Positions 48,883-57,994 of a DNA stretch of 64,000 nucleotides are shown piece by piece. The notes below the pieces were generated by a model that searched no databases, was not told the origin of the DNA, and was given only the letters and a program-made list of their open reading frames with translations. A program made the translations under genes and the position numbers. The number at the start of each line of letters is the position of its first letter. Position 1 is the stretch's first letter. Source of the DNA: Acidaminobacter sp. (GTDB lineage Bacteria; Bacillota; Clostridia; Peptostreptococcales; Acidaminobacteraceae); NCBI RefSeq assembly GCF_030247605.1, contig NZ_JAOTSB010000006.1:1-64000 (forward strand), given 5' to 3'.

Positions 48883-50282
48883 TTAAAACCATTATGTTTT
48901 TGCTGGACGGCGTCGGTGACCGGGGCCAGCCAGCCCTGGGCGGGCTGACCCCCCTGCAGGCGGCGCGGCTGCCTAATCTGGACCGAATCGCCAAAGCGGG
49001 CGAAACGGGCCTGATGGTGCCTTTCCGGCCCGGAATTCCGCTGGGGACAGATCACGCCCATTATTTGCTCTTTGGCTACCAGCCTGAAGAATATCCGGGG
49101 CGGGCGGTTATAGATACCATCGGCGAAGGTCTTGAGCTCTCGCCAGAGGACATTGTTCTTCGGACCTCCTGGGCCACAGTGGGTCCGGGTGCAGCCCAGA
49201 AACGCCCAAGTACGGCTGTGGAACGCCCAAGTACGGCTGTGGAACGCCCAAGTACGGCAGTGGTATACTCAAGTATGGAAACTGAACCGCCCCGTGAGGG
49301 GTATAATTGTTTTATCATTCAGGAACGATTTACGCCCGGGATCGACCGGCAGGCCGCTGAAATCCTTGCTGCAGCGCTGCCCGAGATGTTCGAGGGCATT
49401 CGCGCGGAGTGGCATTTTTCCCACGACAGCCATGGGTTTCTGATTCTCAGGGACTGCGCTGCCCACTTCGACCCACAGGTCTCGGATACGGACCCTTTTT
49501 ATGAGGGGCAGCAGGTGATGGCATGCAAGCCTTTCGAAACGGCCTCGGAAAAAGCGTCGGCGCTGGCCGGCTGGATCAACCGGTACCTCATAGAGGTTCA
49601 CAGGCGCCTGAGCACCTCCGAACTCAACCAAAAGAGGGTGGCGTGCGGCCAGCTTCCCGGCAACTTCATGCTCACCAAATGGGCCGGACGGCTGCAACTG
49701 CCGGAAGCGTTCCAGCTCAGAAATGGCATGCGCGGCGCGATCATAGCGTCGAGCAAGCTGCTGAAAGGCGTCGCGGCTTCCCTGCAAATGGATTACTACG
49801 AGTGCGGGGACTATCATGAGGCGGTCAAGCTGAGCCATCAGCTCGATTACGATTACATTCACGTTCATACAAAGGCGCCGGATACGGCAGCCCATACCAA
49901 AAGACCGGAAGAAAAAGTCCGTGTCCTCGAAGCGTTGGATCAAACTTTTGAGGCGCTGCACGCCAGTGACGACTATCTGTATATTGTCACGGGGGATCAC
50001 AGCACCGCCAGCAGCGGCAGCCTGATTCACTCCGGCGAATCCGTGCCGGTGGTGTTCCTGGGAACCATGACGCGCGGCGACCTGGGAAGCGCCTTTGATG
50101 AAGTCGCCTGCGGTCTCGGCGGCCTGAGGATTACCGCTGGGGATGTGATGCCCATGGTCCTGAATCTCACAGACCGGGCCAAGCTCTACCATCTCCGGGC
50201 GGGAGAAAAAAGGCGGCTCTACAGGGCAATGCACGTCGAACCGCTGGGATTCGAGTTTTCAAAGACACAGACATCCAAGTGA
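48879..50282 (+). CDS. Archaeal-type (ApgM-like) phosphoglycerate mutase relative with an in-frame repeat
   Basis: Alkaline-phosphatase-superfamily protein of 467 residues; ApgM is usually about 400. [10 protein letters not shown] holds the first metal Asp. [12 protein letters not shown] occupies the catalytic GSDxAHLxxLGY site, with Thr for Ser. [17 protein letters not shown] and [21 protein letters not shown] supply the other metal ligands. Residues 108-130 are three copies of a seven-residue unit (ERPSTAV) from a 21-bp tandem repeat. The role could be glycolytic or a related phosphotransfer such as the proposed homoserine kinase subgroup. Coupled to the PP-loop-like gene. Confidence 0.78.
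   Translation: MIKTIMFLLDGVGDRGQPALGGLTPLQAARLPNLDRIAKAGETGLMVPFRPGIPLGTDHAHYLLFGYQPEEYPGRAVIDTIGEGLELSPEDIVLRTSWATVGPGAAQKRPSTAVERPSTAVERPSTAVVYSSMETEPPREGYNCFIIQERFTPGIDRQAAEILAAALPEMFEGIRAEWHFSHDSHGFLILRDCAAHFDPQVSDTDPFYEGQQVMACKPFETASEKASALAGWINRYLIEVHRRLSTSELNQKRVACGQLPGNFMLTKWAGRLQLPEAFQLRNGMRGAIIASSKLLKGVAASLQMDYYECGDYHEAVKLSHQLDYDYIHVHTKAPDTAAHTKRPEEKVRVLEALDQTFEALHASDDYLYIVTGDHSTASSGSLIHSGESVPVVFLGTMTRGDLGSAFDEVACGLGGLRITAGDVMPMVLNLTDRAKLYHLRAGEKRRLYRAMHVEPLGFEFSKTQTSK
49201..49263 (+). repeat. 21-bp tandem repeat inside the ApgM-like gene
   Basis: Three units starting AACGCCCAAGTACGGC at 49201, 49222 and 49243; the first two are identical and the third differs by one base. A diverged fourth half-unit follows (ACTCAAGTATGG). 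The repeat keeps the frame. Confidence 0.92.
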
Positions 50283-50302
50283 AAAAGGCAGAGGTGGAAA
50301 TT

Positions 50303-51115
50303 ATGGAAAGAAAAGAAATGTTAAAAAGGGTCAAGCGCGTGGTCGTCAAGGTCGGGACCTCAACGCTGACACACCCTACAGGTCATATGAACTTCAATCA
50401 GATCGATTTGTTGACGCGCCAGCTGGCGGATATGCAGAATCAGGGCTATGAGGTCATCCTCGTAACCTCGGGCGCGATTGGTGCCGGTGTCGGCAAGCTG
50501 AACCTCAAGGAAAAGCCAAAGACCATTCCTGAAAAGCAGGCCGCTGCGGCAGTCGGCCAAGGGGTGCTCATGCACCTCTATGAGAAATTCTTCAGTGAGT
50601 ATGGAAAGATCATTGGACAGATCCTGGTGACCAACGTGGACTTTCAAAATGAAAACCACAGACAGCATGCCCGGAACTCTTTCAATACACTTCTCGGCAT
50701 GCAGGTGATTCCAATTGTCAACGAGAATGACGCCGTCGTTGTCGACGAGATCAAGGTGGGGGACAATGACACCTTGTCAGCCTACGTTTGTCGCAATATT
50801 GATGCGGATCTCCTGATCCTGCTCTCGGACATAGACGGTCTCTATAACGACGACCCCCGCGCCAATGAAGATGCGGCGCTCATCCAGACGGTGACGCGTA
50901 TTGATGATGACCTGAAGGCACTCGCCAAAGGCGCAGGCTCTGACCTGGCCACCGGCGGCATGGCGACCAAGCTGAGGGCAGCGGAAATTGCCCTGGAGGG
51001 CGGCGCGTATATGATCATAGCCAACGGCTCAACGGACAAAGTGCTCAACAGAATTATGGCCGGCGAGCATCTTGGAACCTTGTTCCTGCCTGCGGCTCAT
51101 CGGGCGGAAAAGTAA
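50303..51115 (+). CDS. proB: Glutamate 5-kinase (without PUA domain)
   Basis: First step of proline synthesis: ATP-dependent phosphorylation of glutamate. The 270-residue amino-acid-kinase fold has [42 protein letters not shown]-like [12 protein letters not shown] and [14 protein letters not shown], then GTGGMATKL-type [13 protein letters not shown]. The C-terminal PUA domain of E. coli ProB is absent, as in many Firmicutes. proA is not adjacent. ATG 50303 with AGAGGTGG upstream. Confidence 0.95.
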   Translation: MERKEMLKRVKRVVVKVGTSTLTHPTGHMNFNQIDLLTRQLADMQNQGYEVILVTSGAIGAGVGKLNLKEKPKTIPEKQAAAAVGQGVLMHLYEKFFSEYGKIIGQILVTNVDFQNENHRQHARNSFNTLLGMQVIPIVNENDAVVVDEIKVGDNDTLSAYVCRNIDADLLILLSDIDGLYNDDPRANEDAALIQTVTRIDDDLKALAKGAGSDLATGGMATKLRAAEIALEGGAYMIIANGSTDKVLNRIMAGEHLGTLFLPAAHRAEK

Positions 51116-51132
51116 ACAGGCGTGAAGCTGGG

Positions 51133-51167
51133 AAAGGCAATTGGCGCGGGACGCCAATTGCCTTTTT
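51133..51167 (+). terminator. proB terminator
   Basis: AAAGGCAATTGGCG / CGCCAATTGCCTTTTT, a 14-bp stem with T-run. Confidence 0.92.
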
Positions 51168-51602
51168 AAGTGAGGAGAAATAGGTTGCGGGAGATGGAAG
51201 AAGGTGTCTGACACCTTTTTCCGTCTTTCGTCAAACGGTGTTGTAAGTAAGTTATAAAAAGCGTAACATATAATGGAAAATACGGCACCTGCCAAGCTGT
51301 TTTACCATTTAGAAATGTAAAATAATGGATTAAAAGGGCGGAACCATGATCCAAAATGACCAATTTAGCTAAGTGGGCATGTGAAACGACAAAATTCGAG
51401 GTTTTTGGAGGCCGAGTGGGTAAAATGGTCCTATAAACCGCTAAAAATGTGGAACAGCCGACAAAATGAAAATCCAAAATTGCGTATTTAAGCAAGATAA
51501 AATAAGTAAAATAATAACAAAATAAACTAAAATATGTATGCTGTTTAATGCATTTACCACAAAAAACCTAGTATTTCCCAGTTAACACCTGGTGCCGCAC
51601 GG
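51168..51602. other. AT-rich intergenic region with one REP-like palindrome
   Basis: GGTGTCTGACACC (51205-51217) lies near the left edge. The rest is AT-rich and repeatedly shows AAAATG or AAAATT words, including AAAAATGTG like the boxes near 32400. No gene is supported. Confidence 0.5.
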
Positions 51603-51700
51603 TTGATAAAAAGTAACAGTGTGATATAATCGGGTCACTGTTAAATCCGAGGGTGTGTCCTATGAAGATGACCCGGGTTTAATGTTGATCATAGATATTT
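51603..51700 (+). promoter_or_regulatory. Promoter and leader hairpin of the transglycosylase gene
   Basis: TTGATA (51603-51608), a 16-bp spacer and TATAAT (51625-51630). The leader has a CCGAGGGT/ACCCGGG hairpin (about 51647-51678). It does not match a riboswitch I recognise. Confidence 0.65.
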
Positions 51701-51729
51701 CATATGTTTGAAAGGTGTTGAACCAATAC

Positions 51730-52470
51730 ATGTCTGGTTATAGAGAGGTGTTCGCCTCCGCGCTTGGTCTTATGATCACGTGGTCTGCGGCGCTGACAGG
51801 TGGGCCTGCCCATCTAAATAACGAGGGACGTATTCTGGGATCTTTGTTGACAACTTCGGCACAGGAAATCCAAATTGAAGCCGCGTCCAATCTTGACGCC
51901 GTCGATTTTGAAGCCGCCAACCGCCTCTATGCGGTCATGGCGAATCAGGTTGATGAGGCTATCCAATTTGAGGATCCTGAGACGCTTACCTTAAAAAAAT
52001 TACAGCAAAAGGCAGAGGCGATTGCAGAACAGACTCCGCTGGACCTTGAAACTTCGCAAGTCGTTGTCGGCTATGCGGAACAGTTCGGTCTGAAGCCATC
52101 TCTGATTCTGGCAATCATCGAGACAGAAAGCAATTTTAACCCCACTGAGGTAGGAACCCATCAAGACCGGGGGCTGATGCAGATCATCCCACCCACGGAA
52201 AAGTGGCTGGCCAAAGATATGGGCCACGCGATCGGACTTGATTACAATCCAAAGAGAATTTTTGAACCAGAATACAACATAGGACTGGCAGCGACTTATT
52301 TGGCGTTTCTGAAGGACTCCTACGGTGACAATTTTCACCGCATCCTTTCGGAATACAACCGCGGACCGTATAACCTGGCGCGTTACTATCAGCGCAATGG
52401 GACCTACGCGACGGGCTATTCCAAAAAAGTCCTGAAGCTTGAAGCCAAATACGTTGCTTTCAACGATTAG
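51730..52470 (+). CDS. Lytic transglycosylase (SLT domain), secreted
   Basis: Cleaves peptidoglycan glycan strands to 1,6-anhydro products. The 246-residue protein has a weak N-terminal hydrophobic segment (ASALGLMITWSAALTGG), a helical linker, and a C-terminal SLT domain (about 115-240): catalytic Glu in IIETESNFNP, GLMQIIPPT, YNIGLAATYLAFL and EYNRGPYNLARYY. ATG 51730 is 12 bases after AAAGGTG. Monocistronic, with its own promoter and terminator. Confidence 0.9.
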   Translation: MSGYREVFASALGLMITWSAALTGGPAHLNNEGRILGSLLTTSAQEIQIEAASNLDAVDFEAANRLYAVMANQVDEAIQFEDPETLTLKKLQQKAEAIAEQTPLDLETSQVVVGYAEQFGLKPSLILAIIETESNFNPTEVGTHQDRGLMQIIPPTEKWLAKDMGHAIGLDYNPKRIFEPEYNIGLAATYLAFLKDSYGDNFHRILSEYNRGPYNLARYYQRNGTYATGYSKKVLKLEAKYVAFND

Positions 52471-52510
52471 CACCAGTCCTCTGTGTACTTTCGTGTACGT
52501 CAAGCGCATA

Positions 52511-52566
52511 CAAAAAAATCCCCTGTGGCAGCGACTTTAAACGTCGGCGTGGACAGGGGATTTTTG
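52511..52566 (+). terminator. Terminator after the transglycosylase gene
   Basis: AAAAAAATCCCCTGT pairs with ACAGGGGATTTTT, with an inner CGAC/GTCG hairpin and T-run. Confidence 0.85.
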
Positions 52567-52607
52567 CATTCTGGAGGCGGCTTCAGTAAAAGCTTTCTAT
52601 AAAGAGG

Positions 52608-52668
52608 TTTGCCGATGGTCACATTTCGAAAACCCCGGCCAATTGTGGGGTGGTTGACCATCGGCAAA
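52608..52668. repeat. Inverted pair of the dispersed word between convergent genes
   Basis: TTTGCCGATGGTCA (52608-52621) and TGACCATCGGCAAA (52655-52668) form a perfect 14-bp stem around a loop that itself contains CCCC/GGGG. It is followed by TTTTCTTTTTT and sits just beyond the 3' end of the minus-strand helicase gene. Confidence 0.9.
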
Positions 52669-52685
52669 ATTTTCTTTTTTAGGGA

Positions 52686-55091
52686 TTACCCATTGCTCCA
52701 AAAGGTCTTCAGCGCGCCGGCCAAAGCCTCAGGGGAATGGAGGGTCACCGCGTGAGACCATTCCGGCGGGAACAGTTTGCGGTACCTGCTATGGGTGAAC
52801 CGGTCGTCGACGAGGAGAACGACGCCGCGGTCCGTCTCCGTACGAATGACTCTGCCGGCGGCCTGGAGAACCTTGTTCATGCCCGGGAACTGATAGGCGA
52901 ACCCGTAGCCGTCGCCGGTGTTTACCTCGTAAAAGTCTTTGAGCAAATCATTTTCATAATGGAGCTGCGGGAGGCCGACGCCCACCACAATGACACCGCT
53001 GAGCCTGTCGCCGGTAAGGTCAATGCCTTCGGAAAACAGGCCGCCGAGGACCGCAAAGACGACGCGGCTCTGCCGGGGCAAAATGTCGAAGCTCTTGATA
53101 AAGGACTCGCGCTGGGCGTCGTCCATAGTCTGCTGCTGAACGTCCACGGTGAGGCCGGCATCCGGGTCCGTGCACGCGCTGATGTCTTGGAGCAAAGCCT
53201 GGAAGTCGGAAAGGACCAGCCGCAGGTATTCATAGGAGGGGAAGAAGACGAGGTAGTGCCCCGGACGGCCGGCAGAAGCGACAGTATGAATGAGTTCTGC
53301 CAGGCTGGCGGTCGTCTGAAGGCGGTCCTTGTACCGCGTCGACAGGGCGCTGTAGACGTAGAGGCCCAGGTGGGACTGGTCAAAAGGCGAGGGCAGCCGC
53401 AGGCACAGATCCTCCCTGCTTCCCCCGGAGACATCCCGAAAATAGGGAAGAGGATGGAGTGTCGCTGAGAACAGTACGGCGGCTTTCCCCTTGGAGAGGG
53501 CGTCGTTCAGAAGCCGCTTAGGATGCAGGCAGAAGAGCTTGATCTGGAGTTCGTTCTTCCAGGACTCCGTATAGGTGATGAAGTCCGGACCGTAAAGCTC
53601 GGAAATACGGAGAAAGCCAAGGACGTCAAAGTAAAAATCCAGCAGCTCGTCTTTGAGCTCGGGGTCTATACTGCTCTTTTCTGATTTTGCCAGGAACTTC
53701 TGGGCGGCTTCTTCGAAGCGCCTCAGGCTGGCCAGAAGGGGTTCGGGCATGTCCTCATAGGTGGTATAGCGCCGGTCTGCCGCCTCTTTTTTGAGGGCGA
53801 CCAGCTGGGTATTGATTTTGTCCATAGCCCGGCTGACGGTGGGGGCCGGCTTCTTCAGACGCTTTTTAAGATCCATGACGGCGGTCTTTTGAAGGCTTGC
53901 GGAATACATCTCTCTTGCCCGATCCACCAGATGATGGGCTTCATCCACCAGAAAGACGTAGCTGGCGCCCAGGTCCACATCGAAAAACCGTTTGAGACTG
54001 ACGCGGGGATCAAAGACGTAATTATAGTCGCAGAGCACAAGATCAGCCCAAAGTGTGAGATCCAGAGCCATTTCAAAGGGGCAGACCCGGTGGCGCGCGG
54101 CAATGTCGCTGATGCTCTCCCGGGACAGGATATCGTGGCCTTCCAAGGCTTCCATAAGGGCATCGTTGATTCTGTCGTAGTGGCCCTTGGCGTAGAGGCA
54201 GTCCTCGGGTTTACAGGAGGGCTTGTCCAGAAAACAGATTTTTTCCTTGGCGGTCAGGACCACGGATTTAAGTCTGAGGCCGCCCGAGCTGAGCAGAGAG
54301 AGGGCGTCGGCGCAGACGGCCTGGGTCGTGGTGCGGGCGGTAAGATAAAAGAGCTTGTCCGCGTGGTTCAGCCCAAGGGCTTTGATGGTCGGAAACAGGG
54401 TGGACATGGTTTTCCCGGTGCCGGTCGGCGCTTGGACAAACATTCTTCCACCTGATAGAATAGTCTTATAGATTCGGACCGCGAGTTCTCTCTGGCCGGT
54501 TCTGTAAGCCGGATAAGGGAAAACTGAAGCGGCTGCGGAGGCATTTCGCAGAAGGCGCCAGTCCCGCTGCCACTTGATCCACTTCAGGTAGCGCTGAATC
54601 AGGTCCTCCATGAAGTCGGAAAGCGCCTGGCTGGTCATGGGCTTGTCAAACTGCAGGATTTCCTCAGTTTCGGCATGGATATAGGTCAGACGTATGCCCA
54701 GTTTGAGGCTGCCATGGTATAAGGTTTCCTTCGAGATGATATAGGCGTAGCACTGAGCCTGTGCCCAGTGAAGGGGCCGGTCATCTTCTCTCAGCTTGTC
54801 CAGCGGCGTCAGTGTACTTTTGATCTCCTCGACAAAGGTGGTGCCGTTTTCCTCGAAGATGCCATCGGCTCGGCCTTCGAGCCTTAGCTCGATGCCATCC
54901 CGAGTGAGGTTGACAGCGAGGGGGACCTCCGCCTGATAATCCGCGTCTCTACTCCTTTGCACCTTCTGGTGAAGGCGGGTGCCTTCCTGGGCGCGTATGC
55001 TGGACTTAAAAGAGGTGTCCAGGTCGCCGCTGCGCAGGGTAAACTCGACGAGTTCCCTGACGGAAACCTTTATGACGGCAGCGTTTGACAT
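52686..55091 (-). CDS. Cas4-like nuclease domain fused to an XPD/DinG-type Fe-S helicase
   Basis: An 801-residue DNA repair helicase. Residues 1-190 look like a PD-(D/E)XK nuclease (GRADGIFEENG...FVEEIKSTLTPLDK, then Q in HWAQAQCYAYI). The helicase has Walker A QAPTGTGKTMSTLFP, four Cys that fit an XPD-type [4Fe-4S] cluster (CFLDKPSCKPEDC and later VCPFEM), FLVDEAHHLVDRA (DEAH) and motif VI QAAGRVIRTETDRG. ATG 55091 has GGAGGTGC upstream. The predicted job is 5'-3' unwinding with nuclease trimming in DNA repair. Confidence 0.9.
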   Translation of the reverse strand: MSNAAVIKVSVRELVEFTLRSGDLDTSFKSSIRAQEGTRLHQKVQRSRDADYQAEVPLAVNLTRDGIELRLEGRADGIFEENGTTFVEEIKSTLTPLDKLREDDRPLHWAQAQCYAYIISKETLYHGSLKLGIRLTYIHAETEEILQFDKPMTSQALSDFMEDLIQRYLKWIKWQRDWRLLRNASAAASVFPYPAYRTGQRELAVRIYKTILSGGRMFVQAPTGTGKTMSTLFPTIKALGLNHADKLFYLTARTTTQAVCADALSLLSSGGLRLKSVVLTAKEKICFLDKPSCKPEDCLYAKGHYDRINDALMEALEGHDILSRESISDIAARHRVCPFEMALDLTLWADLVLCDYNYVFDPRVSLKRFFDVDLGASYVFLVDEAHHLVDRAREMYSASLQKTAVMDLKKRLKKPAPTVSRAMDKINTQLVALKKEAADRRYTTYEDMPEPLLASLRRFEEAAQKFLAKSEKSSIDPELKDELLDFYFDVLGFLRISELYGPDFITYTESWKNELQIKLFCLHPKRLLNDALSKGKAAVLFSATLHPLPYFRDVSGGSREDLCLRLPSPFDQSHLGLYVYSALSTRYKDRLQTTASLAELIHTVASAGRPGHYLVFFPSYEYLRLVLSDFQALLQDISACTDPDAGLTVDVQQQTMDDAQRESFIKSFDILPRQSRVVFAVLGGLFSEGIDLTGDRLSGVIVVGVGLPQLHYENDLLKDFYEVNTGDGYGFAYQFPGMNKVLQAAGRVIRTETDRGVVLLVDDRFTHSRYRKLFPPEWSHAVTLHSPEALAGALKTFWSNG

Positions 55092-55359
55092 GAAAGCACC
55101 TCCTTGACGTTTGAGCATACAGCGCAGATTTAGAGTTAAACCATTCTCATTATAACATGGAAGAGGGTGTCTGCGGCTATGCCTGTTGACCCGGTCATCC
55201 AACTTCACCATCTTTCACCATAAGGTATGTAAGAGGGTGTCTGCAACGGCTTCCTCGCTCCGGCGTCTTCGGCGGCCGTGCCTTTGACTCTGGCTTTTTT
55301 GAACACTCCAGCCGTCCTCTTTTGCCACACATCCCCCACAACAAGGAGGCTCGTTCACA
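55092..55359. other. Divergent gap between helicase and glycosyltransferase genes
   Basis: Two near-identical blocks containing GAGGGTGTCTGC (about 55163 and 55233), possibly worn REP-like boxes. Otherwise no signal apart from AAGGAGG before the glycosyltransferase start. Confidence 0.4.
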
Positions 55360-56586
55360 TTGAAAATCATCTTTGGCATGATCGCCCGCCAGCTCACGGA
55401 CCCCGGGCCTATAGTCGCCTTTCTCAGCAACGCCGCCCGCCATCAACGAAAGATTGAACGCGTCATAGTCTCTGTGTCGGGCGAGATCGACCCCACTGCG
55501 GTCCGAGCCATAGAAGCCCATGCGCCCCTTGAGGTAATCGACCTGAAACGTCCGGTCGCCAGAATGGCGGAGCTGGTCGAATTAGGCCTGACAGAGGCTG
55601 AAGCGTCGGCCCTGTTCGCTCATCCTGTATTCGAACGCAGCGGCCGCATGCCTTACGGCCCCAACCGCAACGGTGTAATCCTCGCAGCCATTAAAGCGGG
55701 CGGGGACGTTCTGTTCTTCGCGGATTCGGATGTGTCACCGCTGCTTCTCAGCGGCACGCCCCACCAGCATTTTTTCGAAGAGGCGGATGTGTTTGGCAGT
55801 CACCTGGCGGCTTTAACAGAGCCGGGCTTGCCGATGGTCGGGGTCACCACCAGCGATTACTCGGGCTACTACATAATCCCGCCCATGTCCTTCGAGGGCC
55901 TCGACATTTTTCTGGAAGGCCTCCAAAAGGAGGGCGCCCTGGACTTTGTCCGGCACTCGGGTAAGCACCACGCGCTGACTTTTGATGCCGGAGCGGCCAG
56001 GCAGCCTTTTTCGACGGACAAGATTCTCGGAGGCAACGTCGCCATGCGGCTTGAGATTTTCAGAGCGTGTCTGCCGTTTTTTTCGACGGCCTATAACTTT
56101 GAAGGGACATGGTGGCTCACCCGGGGGGAGGATACGCTGCTGGGGAAATCCTTGGCGGCAGATGGAAAATGGAAAGTTGTTGACATTGATCTGAGGCTGT
56201 TTCACGACACTTTTGATAATTTTCCAGAGGTGCCTGATGTGTTAAGTGACGAAGGGATCAGGGACCGCTTTTATACGACTTGCCTGGGATGGATCGGCCG
56301 GAATCCCATTCTCAATGCCCTTGACGGAAAAGATGCGGTGGCAATTTCCAACCGGCAGATCGAATGTCTGTCGCGCAGTGTTGACGCAGCGGCAGCCTAT
56401 TTTGGCGATGACAGGTTTTTGAAGCTGCCGGAGGCAGCAAAGGCCGCGCTGGATCAGCTGCCAGCTGCCCTGGAAGCCTATGACACCCTTCAGCGGCTTT
56501 GGCACAAAGCGGTGGAGGGCGCCTGGCTGCTTCGGCAGGTGGAGGGAGCAGAGGCGGAAGCAGAGGCGGGAGGCGCAAAGTTATGA
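55360..56586 (+). CDS. Putative GT-A-fold glycosyltransferase
   Basis: A 408-residue cytoplasmic protein with a GT2-like pattern: N-terminal nucleotide-binding strand MKIIFGMIARQL, PNRNGVILAAIKAGGDVLFFADSDVSP (DxD-type), GGNVAMRLEIFRACLPFF and GEDTLLG in the acceptor part. The C-terminal helix ends in a low-complexity Glu/Ala stretch. TTG start with AAGGAGG upstream. Overlaps the next glycosyltransferase by 4 bp. Substrate unknown. Confidence 0.72.
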   Translation: MKIIFGMIARQLTDPGPIVAFLSNAARHQRKIERVIVSVSGEIDPTAVRAIEAHAPLEVIDLKRPVARMAELVELGLTEAEASALFAHPVFERSGRMPYGPNRNGVILAAIKAGGDVLFFADSDVSPLLLSGTPHQHFFEEADVFGSHLAALTEPGLPMVGVTTSDYSGYYIIPPMSFEGLDIFLEGLQKEGALDFVRHSGKHHALTFDAGAARQPFSTDKILGGNVAMRLEIFRACLPFFSTAYNFEGTWWLTRGEDTLLGKSLAADGKWKVVDIDLRLFHDTFDNFPEVPDVLSDEGIRDRFYTTCLGWIGRNPILNALDGKDAVAISNRQIECLSRSVDAAAAYFGDDRFLKLPEAAKAALDQLPAALEAYDTLQRLWHKAVEGAWLLRQVEGAEAEAEAGGAKL

Positions 56587-57866
56587 CGTCCGGTTTAAAA
56601 ACATGGAAGGCCATGAAGCTGCTCCTGATTAACCATTTTCCTCTTGAGGGATCCGGCAGCGGGGTGTACACCCGAAATCTCGCCAAAGCCCTGGTCGCGA
56701 GGGGGCACGAGGTTCAGGTGCTGGTGCCGGAATATAAGTCAGTAGATACCTCTGGCGAGGGATTCATCACCCATACAGTGTTGTTTGAGGAAATGGGGGT
56801 GGAAAGGGAACCACGGGCAGCAACCGCACTCAGCTTTCCTTTTCCTTGCTTTACGACGCATCCCAGAAGCCACTTCACTTTTTACGACATGGACCAGGAG
56901 CAGATCGACGCCTACAGAGAGGCCTTCAGAGTGAGGCTTTCTGAGATTTTGGAGACCTTTGAAGCTGAGGTGATCCATGCAGGACATGTCTGGGTGTTGG
57001 CGGATCTGGTCCGGGAAACGGGCAGGCCTTATGTGATAACCTCACATGGTACCGACCTCATGGGCTACAGGCGGGACGAGCGGTATCGAAAAAACGCCGC
57101 AGATGCTGCTGCAGGCGCCTGCCGGATCATCACCATTTCCAGGCAGGCGGATGCGGATTTTCAGGCGGTATTTGGTCTGGCGGCGAAGCGCCGGACATTG
57201 ATTTACAGCGGCTGTGATACAGGTGTCTTTCACAAGAAGACGGGTTCCAGAGAGGATTTGCTGTCAGATCTCGGATTTCAAAGGCCCCCTCGACACGTCG
57301 TCTGCTTCGCCGGCAAGCTGGTGGCCTTCAAGGGCGTGGATGTCCTGCTGGCGGCGGCTGCCGGGTATGAACAGAGCCTTGAAGGCCAAGTGGCTACCAT
57401 TATTGCCGGTGACGGGGTGTTGAAGCCGGCATTGATGGCTCAGGCAGAAGCGCTGGGTTTGAAAGGGATCCGGTTTGTGGGGCACCAGACACAGGAGCGA
57501 CTGGCCGAGCTCTATAGTGTCAGCGACGTGTTTGCTATGCCGTCCAGGTCAGAGCCCTTTGGCCTCGCAGCATTGGAAGCCATGGCTTGCGGCTTGCCGG
57601 TGGTGGGGACTTCTGCAGGAGGACTTGACGACATAATAACGCCGGAAGTTGGACGCCTGGTACCGGTGGACGATCCTTTTGCTTTAGCGGAGAAAATTGT
57701 GGAGATCCTTAGCTTGGACGGGCCAGGGAAAAAAGAAATGCGCCGACGCTGCGTCCGCTATGTCGAGACTTGCTTCAGCTGGGCGGCGACGGCGGAACTC
57801 ACCGAACAGGTTTATCTGGAGTGTGTGTCGGATGGGCGGCCAAAAGACAATGCAGGCCAACAATAA
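56583..57866 (+). CDS. GT4-family glycosyltransferase
   Basis: A 427-residue retaining glycosyltransferase (GT-B): LLLINHFPLEGSGSGVYTRNLAKALVARGHEV, GRPYVITSHGTDLMGY, IYSGCDTGVF, CFAGKLVAFKGVDVLLAA and the donor-binding EPFGLAALEAMACGLPVVGTSAGG. ATG 56583 overlaps the previous stop; an internal ATG at 56613 is an alternative. With galU downstream it probably makes a glycolipid or surface polysaccharide. Confidence 0.92.
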   Translation: MTSGLKTWKAMKLLLINHFPLEGSGSGVYTRNLAKALVARGHEVQVLVPEYKSVDTSGEGFITHTVLFEEMGVEREPRAATALSFPFPCFTTHPRSHFTFYDMDQEQIDAYREAFRVRLSEILETFEAEVIHAGHVWVLADLVRETGRPYVITSHGTDLMGYRRDERYRKNAADAAAGACRIITISRQADADFQAVFGLAAKRRTLIYSGCDTGVFHKKTGSREDLLSDLGFQRPPRHVVCFAGKLVAFKGVDVLLAAAAGYEQSLEGQVATIIAGDGVLKPALMAQAEALGLKGIRFVGHQTQERLAELYSVSDVFAMPSRSEPFGLAALEAMACGLPVVGTSAGGLDDIITPEVGRLVPVDDPFALAEKIVEILSLDGPGKKEMRRRCVRYVETCFSWAATAELTEQVYLECVSDGRPKDNAGQQ

Positions 57867-57921
57867 GAAAAGTAGACAAAGCAGGTTGTCAGACGGACAG
57901 GAAGGATTAACCAATTTGGGG

Positions 57922-57949
57922 TTGAAAACCCTAGTGAAAGGGTTATACT
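57922..57949 (+). promoter_or_regulatory. galU promoter
   Basis: TTGAAA (57922-57927), a 16-bp spacer and TATACT (57944-57949). Confidence 0.75.
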
Positions 57950-57994
57950 TATAGACGCGGCACACCATCACACTATAAATTGGAGGTTATTCCG

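Noticed and set aside
51640-51700. c-di-GMP or c-di-AMP riboswitch before the transglycosylase gene
   Set aside because: A leader hairpin exists, but the conserved core motifs of these riboswitches are not recognisable.
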